A stretch of DNA of 11,381 nt from Mariprofundaceae bacterium (GTDB taxonomy: Bacteria > Pseudomonadota > Zetaproteobacteria > Mariprofundales > Mariprofundaceae). The notes beneath the pieces were generated by a model. That model was not told the origin of the DNA. It ran no database searches and worked only from the letters and a program-made list of their open reading frames with translations. Location of the stretch: NCBI GenBank assembly GCA_015488125.1, contig WFOJ01000071.1, positions 1 through 11,381 on the forward strand, read 5' to 3'. The position numbers were made by a program, and so were the translations under genes. How positions within the stretch are numbered: position 1 is the first letter of the stretch; each line of letters opens with the position of its first letter. Below are positions 7,322-11,381 of this stretch, in pieces.

Positions 7322-7984
7322 ATGGCAGATACGCGGATATTCGATGCTGGGCAACAGGTGGATGAACGCATCACCTTTCTGGGCAGAACCTATGGTATGC
7401 TGGCGCTTTGCATCATCAGTGCCACCGTCGGTGCCTGGCTGTCCATGGGCCTACCGTTTGCCTATGAACATCCCTGGATCATGCTGGGTCTGATGATTGG
7501 CGGCATTCTGTTGGTGCAGGCCGTGCGCCATAAGCCGGGCATCAACTTGATTGCCCTGCTGGGCTTTGGCGCTCTGAGCGGGCTGGCTGTAGCGCCGCTG
7601 GTTGGTATGGTTGCGGATCGCTCTGCTTCACTCGTTGTCCAGGCATTTCTGACGACTGCTGTGACATTTGGCAGTCTGACCGCTTATGTCTTTATATCCC
7701 GCAGGGATTTTTCTTTTCTCAGGGGCTTTGTCTGGGTCGGTTTGGTGTCGGTGATTGTGCTGGGATTGGGTAACGTCTTCATCTTTGAATCGCCCATGCT
7801 GCATCTGGTGATCAGCGGCATGAGCGTATTACTGTTTTCAGCGTTTATTTTGTTTGATACATCCAGCATTCTTCGCGATTATTCCAATGAAGAATATATT
7901 GCTGCGGCGCTAACCCTGTATCTGGATGTTTTCCTGTTGTTCGAAAACCTGCTGAGCCTGTTTGGCGTGCTCGGTGATGATTAA
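7322..7984 (+). CDS. Bax inhibitor-1/YccA family inner-membrane protein
   Basis: Predicted seven-helix inner-membrane protein of the BI-1 (TMBIM) family, 220 residues. The family includes E. coli YccA, a modulator of the FtsH protease, and Bacillus YetJ, a pH-sensitive calcium leak channel. Hydrophobic segments are seen at roughly 22-44, 49-68, 73-95, 104-126, 134-156, 158-178 and 195-217. The family-typical pieces are a TAYVFISRRDFSFLRG stretch after helix 4 and the end region with LFDTSSIL and LYLDVFLLFENLLSLFG. Aspartates D179 and D202 sit where the pH-sensing aspartate pair of YetJ is expected. An acidic GDD ends the protein. It follows mlaC by 30 bases with a good ribosome site, so it is likely the last gene of that transcript. 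Whether it acts with FtsH, in ion leak or in something else cannot be told from the sequence, so no gene symbol is given. Confidence 0.9.
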   Translation: MADTRIFDAGQQVDERITFLGRTYGMLALCIISATVGAWLSMGLPFAYEHPWIMLGLMIGGILLVQAVRHKPGINLIALLGFGALSGLAVAPLVGMVADRSASLVVQAFLTTAVTFGSLTAYVFISRRDFSFLRGFVWVGLVSVIVLGLGNVFIFESPMLHLVISGMSVLLFSAFILFDTSSILRDYSNEEYIAAALTLYLDVFLLFENLLSLFGVLGDD

Positions 7985-8017
7985 GCAGCCGCCGGGCTAA
8001 CGGCTGATTGCATTTTT
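7985..8017 (+). terminator. Possible intrinsic terminator after the BI-1 family gene
   Basis: CAGCCG (7986-7991) can pair with CGGCTG (8001-8006) around a 9-base loop, and TTTTT follows at 8013-8017. Alternatively GCA (7985-7987) pairs with TGC (8009-8011) outside the GCCG/CGGC core with a small bulge, placing the T run almost directly after the stem. The stem is short, so termination may be partial. The position, right after a stop codon and before the only sizeable gap in the window, favours it. Confidence 0.4.
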
Positions 8018-8037
8018 ACAGCCTCCTTTCTCATTAT
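8008..8037 (+). promoter_or_regulatory. Weak candidate sigma-70 promoter for glmS
   Basis: TTGCAT (8008-8013) and CATTAT (8032-8037) are 18 bases apart, matching the -35 and -10 consensus at 3 and 4 of 6 positions. It is the best pair I could find in the gap, but the match is poor and it overlaps the putative terminator T run. Transcription would start near the foot of the leader hairpin. Confidence 0.22.
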
Positions 8038-8038
8038 C

Positions 8039-8071
8039 TGTCCGCTCAATGCCGCAAGGCTTGCGCGGACA
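8039..8071 (+). promoter_or_regulatory. Stem-loop in the glmS 5' leader
   Basis: TGTCCGC (8039-8045) pairs perfectly with GCGGACA (8065-8071). Inside, GCC and GGC (8051-8053, 8058-8060) can close a GCAA tetraloop of the stable GNRA type. The structure ends 4 bases before the glmS ribosome site. A second possible pairing joins CCTC at 8022-8025 to GAGG of the ribosome site at 8076-8079. It is not followed by a T run, so it is not a terminator, and it lacks the size of a glmS ribozyme. A regulatory role is inference. Confidence 0.45.
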
Positions 8072-8075
8072 TTCA

Positions 8076-8079
8076 GAGG
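8076..8079 (+). promoter_or_regulatory. Shine-Dalgarno deciding the glmS start
   Basis: GAGG lies 5 bases before the ATG at 8085. An in-frame ATG at 8049 lies inside the leader hairpin, lacks a ribosome site and would bury the cysteine that must become the N-terminus. Confidence 0.7.
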
Positions 8080-8084
8080 TCTTT

Positions 8085-9905
8085 ATGTGTGGTATTGTCG
8101 GAGCAGTGGCGCGTCGCCCTGTCGCTTCCATCTTACTGGAAGGCTTAAGTCGTCTGGAATATCGTGGTTACGATTCAGCGGGCATTTCCTGCATCAGCGA
8201 AACGGGCGAATTACAACGCACCCGCGCCATGGGCAAGCTGGTCAATCTTCGCCAGCGTCTGGAGACGCTGCCTTGCGATGGCAACACGGGGATCGGCCAT
8301 ACCCGCTGGGCCACGCATGGCATCCCAGCAGAGCATAATGCTCACCCGCATCAGTGCGCTGACTTTGCGCTGGTGCATAATGGCATTATCGAAAACCATG
8401 ATGTACTGCGTCAGCAACAACAAGCACATGATTTTGAATCGGAGACAGACTCGGAGGTCATTGCCCATTTGCTGTGCGATGAGAGTCGGCACGGCGGTGA
8501 TCTGCTAAGCATTGTTCAGCGCAGCATCCGTCAGTTGCACGGCTCTTATGCCCTGGCCGTGATTCATGCCGGCACGCCGGATACCATGGTTGTAGCCCGC
8601 CAGGGCAGTCCGCTGGTGATTGGCGTGGGTATTGATGAACATTTTATTGCTTCGGATGTACTGGCTCTACTGCCGGTGACCAACCGCTTTATTTATCTCG
8701 AAGATGGCGATATTGCCGAGCTTCATCACGATTGTGTGCGTATTTTCGACGCGCAAGGTGAAGGCGTTGAACGCCCGCTGACAGAATCGCAACTCAACCC
8801 CGAAACCATCGGCAAGGGCGAATACCGCCATTTCATGCTCAAGGAAATCCATGAACAACCCAAAGTGATTGCCGATACCTGCGAGGGCAGGCTGATGCAT
8901 GACAAGGTCATGGATGAAATCCTCGGGCCACAGGCATCAGATTTGCTGGATCAGGTAAAAGCCATCCATATTGCTGCCTGTGGTACCAGCTACCATGCCG
9001 GACTGACAGCGCGCTACTGGTTTGAGGAACTGGGCGGCGTACCCTGCCGGGTGGAAATTGCCAGTGAATTGCGTTACCGTCATCCGGTGGTGCCCGAAGG
9101 CACCATGCTGGTGGTGATTTCACAATCCGGTGAAACGGCCGATACCCTGGCGGTATTGCGTAACGCCAGCCGCATGGGCTATTGCGCGACGCTGGCGGTA
9201 TGCAATGTACCGGAAAGCTCCATGGTGCGTGATGCCGATTGTGTTCTGATGACCAGAGCCGGGCCGGAAGTTGGTGTCGCCTCGACCAAGGCATTCACCA
9301 CCCAGCTGGTCGCCCTGATGCTGCTGGTTATTGTGATCGGCCGACGCTTTCAGCTTACCGCAGCAAAAGAACGCGATCTGGTGGAACAACTGCGCCATCT
9401 GCCGGCCAAGGTCGAGACAGTGCTGGCCCATGATCATGATATTCTGGAAATGGCCAATGCCCTGGTCGATAAACAACATGCGCTTTTTCTCGGACGTGGC
9501 ACCGGTTATCCGGTAGCCATGGAAGGGGCACTCAAACTCAAGGAAATCTCCTATATCCATGCCGAGGCCTATGCTGCTGGCGAGCTGAAGCACGGCCCGC
9601 TGGCCCTGGTGGATGAAGCCATGCCGGTGGTAGCCGTCATGCCGGATGATGCCCTGCTGGAGAAAATTCGTTCCAATCTGGCCGAGGTAAAGGCGCGTGG
9701 TGGCCGTTTGTTCGTATTTAGCAATCATCAGCAGATGGAACAGGACGAACAGCTAACCATGATTGATATTGGCGTACAGCCACGTGATCTGGCCCCTGTG
9801 GTATTCACCATTCCCTTGCAATTGCTTGCCTACCATGTTGCCGTCTTGCGGGGCACTGATGTCGATCAACCCAGAAACCTGGCGAAATCGGTGACTGTCG
9901 AGTAA
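8085..9905 (+). CDS. glmS: Glutamine--fructose-6-phosphate aminotransferase (isomerizing)
   Basis: Makes D-glucosamine-6-phosphate from fructose-6-phosphate and glutamine, the first step toward UDP-GlcNAc for peptidoglycan and lipopolysaccharide; cytoplasmic. It has 606 residues, against about 609 in E. coli. The start at 8085 gives MCGIVGAV, so removal of Met exposes the nucleophilic cysteine needed by this Ntn-type glutaminase. Glutaminase domain motifs: RLEYRGYDSAGI, TRWATHG, HNGIIEN and SETDSEVIAHLL. The first SIS (sugar isomerase) domain has ACGTSYHAGL and ISQSGETADT at 345-354. The second has LGRGTGYPVAMEGALKLKEIS and AYAAGELKHGPLALVD with the ring-opening histidine. The C-terminus NLAKSVTVE holds the catalytic lysine, K601. 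The gene follows the only sizeable gap in the window and so probably has its own promoter; recD begins 2 bases after its stop. glmU, a common neighbour elsewhere, is not here. Confidence 0.97.
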   Translation: MCGIVGAVARRPVASILLEGLSRLEYRGYDSAGISCISETGELQRTRAMGKLVNLRQRLETLPCDGNTGIGHTRWATHGIPAEHNAHPHQCADFALVHNGIIENHDVLRQQQQAHDFESETDSEVIAHLLCDESRHGGDLLSIVQRSIRQLHGSYALAVIHAGTPDTMVVARQGSPLVIGVGIDEHFIASDVLALLPVTNRFIYLEDGDIAELHHDCVRIFDAQGEGVERPLTESQLNPETIGKGEYRHFMLKEIHEQPKVIADTCEGRLMHDKVMDEILGPQASDLLDQVKAIHIAACGTSYHAGLTARYWFEELGGVPCRVEIASELRYRHPVVPEGTMLVVISQSGETADTLAVLRNASRMGYCATLAVCNVPESSMVRDADCVLMTRAGPEVGVASTKAFTTQLVALMLLVIVIGRRFQLTAAKERDLVEQLRHLPAKVETVLAHDHDILEMANALVDKQHALFLGRGTGYPVAMEGALKLKEISYIHAEAYAAGELKHGPLALVDEAMPVVAVMPDDALLEKIRSNLAEVKARGGRLFVFSNHQQMEQDEQLTMIDIGVQPRDLAPVVFTIPLQLLAYHVAVLRGTDVDQPRNLAKSVTVE

Positions 9906-9907
9906 AT

Positions 9908-11381
9908 GTGACGGATCGCCTTTTTGCCCGTTTTATTGGCCGCCATGATGATCATGGCGAGGAAGGTATAGCAGCGCGTTCGGGACGTTGGCTGATGCAG
10001 CAAGTGATGCAGGGAGACAGTTGCCTTAACATCACGGCCTGTGCTGGCCGGCACTGGTGGGGTGATGAACAGGCGCCGCTTGCACCGGCGGCTGAGCCAT
10101 GGTGTTCGGCATTACTGGCCAGCCCTTGTGTGGCTGTTGCAGGTGGTTATGCGCCTATGATTCTTGATGGTGACAGGCTTTATCTGCGACGCGATGAACA
10201 GGCAGAAGCCATGGTGGCCAGTGATCTGCTGGCGCGACTGGCACAACCTGTAGCCCACACGCCTGATCCGGCCCTACTGGCAGAGCTGTTTGACGGGCAA
10301 CTGGCAAGTGAGCAATGCCAGGCAGTGGCAAATGCCGCCAGTCAGCGTTTTGCGGTGATTTGTGGCGGACCAGGCACGGGCAAGACGACTTCACTGATCC
10401 GTCTGCTATTATACCTGCTGGCTGCTGATGAAGGGATGCGCATTCATCTTGCGGCTCCCACCGGCAAGGCTGCGGCGCGCATGCTGCAAGCCTTGCGCAC
10501 CGCAGCACAACATCTTCAGGGGCATCAGTCGCTGCGCGCCCGTTTGCCCGATCAGGCGACGACCCTGCATCGCCTGCTGGCTTATGATGGTCGCCGTTTT
10601 CGCCTGAATGAGCATCAGCCGCTGGCCACAGATTGTCTGGTGGTGGATGAAGCTTCAATGATGGATCTGGCCATGATGCAGCAATTGCTGCGTGCCCTGC
10701 CACAACAGGCGCGACTGATTCTGCTGGGTGATCATCATCAACTACCTTCGGTTGAAGCAGGTAATGTGCTGGCAGATATTGTTGGCGCGCACCACCGCAG
10801 CCAACCTGGCGACATGCCTGATATTGCCAGAGCCACGGCTTTTTTGCATACGCCATACCGTTTTGCGGCTGATAGCGGTATTGCCCGGCTGGCTGAGGCT
10901 GTGCGTCAGGGTCATGCCACAGCCGCGATAGATGCCTGCCGCCAGGCTGAACATGACATCACCTGGAAACAACACATACAGGATGCAGAGGAACTACTGC
11001 AACGGGCGGTTGATGCCTTTGCCTGCTGCTATGCAGCGGATGCGCCGGCGGCAGTGCTGGCGGCGCTGGAGCAGCTGCGCCTGCTGACGCCGCTACACGA
11101 TGGACGCTGGGGAACGCGTTGGCTGAACAGGCAGATCGCTGCGAAATTGCAACAACGCACATGCATCAATGCAACCGGCCACGGACGTTTTATCATGATC
11201 ACCCGCAATCATCCGAGTCTGGATGTGTATAATGGCGATACTGGCCTGTTATGGCAGGAAGGGGAGACATGTGATGCCTGTTTTGCCAATGAAGATGGCA
11301 GCATACGGCGAATTCCCCGGCAGTTGCTGCCGGAGTGGGTCGATGCCTGGGCCATGACGGTACACAAGGCGCAAGGCTCGG
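9908..11381 (+). CDS. recD: Exodeoxyribonuclease V alpha subunit RecD, 3' truncated by window edge
   Basis: 5'-3' helicase subunit of the RecBCD nuclease that processes double-strand DNA ends for recombination. 491 codons are visible with no stop; E. coli RecD has about 608 residues, so the C-terminus lies outside. Superfamily 1 helicase motifs: Walker A GGPGTGKTT at 153-161, motif Ia LAAPTGKAAARML, the TLHRLL stretch, Walker B CLVVDEAS at 243-250, motif III LLGDHHQLPSVEAG at 272-285, YRFAADSGIARLA (motif IV region), and TVHKAQGS at 484-491, where the sequence stops. Also seen are LLTPLHDGRWGTRWLN and ITRNHPSLDVYNGDTG. The GTG at 9908 is the only usable start: the frame is closed by a TGA at 9857-9859 and holds no other ATG, GTG, TTG or CTG in between. 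The short N-terminus without helix-hairpin-helix repeats points to RecD proper and not RecD2. The ribosome site is weak, so translation is probably coupled to glmS. Confidence 0.93.
   Translation, partial: MTDRLFARFIGRHDDHGEEGIAARSGRWLMQQVMQGDSCLNITACAGRHWWGDEQAPLAPAAEPWCSALLASPCVAVAGGYAPMILDGDRLYLRRDEQAEAMVASDLLARLAQPVAHTPDPALLAELFDGQLASEQCQAVANAASQRFAVICGGPGTGKTTSLIRLLLYLLAADEGMRIHLAAPTGKAAARMLQALRTAAQHLQGHQSLRARLPDQATTLHRLLAYDGRRFRLNEHQPLATDCLVVDEASMMDLAMMQQLLRALPQQARLILLGDHHQLPSVEAGNVLADIVGAHHRSQPGDMPDIARATAFLHTPYRFAADSGIARLAEAVRQGHATAAIDACRQAEHDITWKQHIQDAEELLQRAVDAFACCYAADAPAAVLAALEQLRLLTPLHDGRWGTRWLNRQIAAKLQQRTCINATGHGRFIMITRNHPSLDVYNGDTGLLWQEGETCDACFANEDGSIRRIPRQLLPEWVDAWAMTVHKAQGS
9941..9959. 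repeat. Perfect 9+9 base inverted repeat near the recD start
   Basis: CGCCATGAT (9941-9949) and ATCATGGCG (9951-9959) are exact reverse complements around a single G. In RNA this gives a 7-pair stem with a 5-base loop, beginning 33 bases after the recD GTG, where structure can slow early translation. No T run follows. It encodes the HDDHGE region, and a chance origin is quite possible. Confidence 0.6.

Noticed and set aside
8049..8084. An upstream ATG for glmS.
   Set aside because: It would bury the catalytic cysteine behind 12 extra residues and lies within the leader hairpin without a ribosome site.
7985..8084. A glmS ribozyme or a small protein gene in the intergenic gap.
   Set aside because: The gap is about 100 bases, too short for the known ribozyme core plus flanks, and no open frame with a ribosome site fits in it.
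9120..9728. A 202-codon open frame on the minus strand.
   Set aside because: It is a shadow of glmS; the opposite frame encodes the conserved SIS domains without interruption.
10155..10856. A 233-codon open frame on the minus strand.
   Set aside because: It lies opposite recD, whose + strand frame carries all helicase motifs in order. The minus-strand translation shows no recognisable domain and is low-complexity in composition (many A, P, H).
1..11381. CRISPR array, tRNA or rRNA gene, insertion sequence, prophage, toxin-antitoxin or defence genes.
   Set aside because: No regularly spaced repeats, cloverleaf-like sequence, transposase or integrase motifs or terminal repeats were seen. Every stretch over 100 bases is accounted for by housekeeping genes.

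Overview
The window reads as an ordinary, densely packed chromosomal segment of a Gram-negative bacterium, most likely a member of the Pseudomonadota. The evidence is a complete core of an Mla-type phospholipid transport system (which implies an outer membrane), a bacterial NADPH-type glutamate synthase, a GlmS of the usual length and a RecD of the RecBCD type. I cannot resolve the class (gamma, beta or zeta) from the sequence alone. All genes lie on the + strand, about 97% of the window is coding, and base composition and codon use look uniform throughout. I see no sign of recent transfer.

Layout: (1) 1-4638, gltB (5' end cut off by the window) and gltD, overlapping by 8 bases: the two subunits of glutamate synthase. 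(2) 4642-7291, mlaF, mlaE, mlaD and mlaC: ATPase, permease, MCE-domain protein and periplasmic lipid carrier. They are tightly spaced and begin only 3 bases after gltD, so they may be co-transcribed with gltBD. The STAS-domain subunit mlaB, which follows mlaC in E. coli, is absent here. (3) 7322-7984, a seven-helix Bax inhibitor-1/YccA family membrane protein. (4) 7985-8084, the only intergenic gap of about 100 bases, with a possible terminator, a weak candidate promoter and a leader hairpin. (5) 8085-9905, glmS. (6) 9908-11381, recD, beginning at a GTG two bases after glmS and running off the right edge.

How the genes relate: gltBD makes glutamate from glutamine and 2-oxoglutarate. glmS spends glutamine to make glucosamine-6-phosphate for peptidoglycan and lipopolysaccharide. 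The mla genes maintain outer-membrane lipid asymmetry. An envelope or nitrogen-economy theme is therefore possible, but adjacency may simply reflect operon packing. recD (DNA repair) does not fit that theme and is separated from any recB/recC.

No tRNA, rRNA, CRISPR array, insertion sequence, integrase or phage gene was seen. I found no convincing undescribed system. The most unusual sequence signal is a perfect 12+12 base inverted repeat with a 2-base centre inside the start of mlaF. Next come the missing mlaB, the recD placement and the glmS leader.
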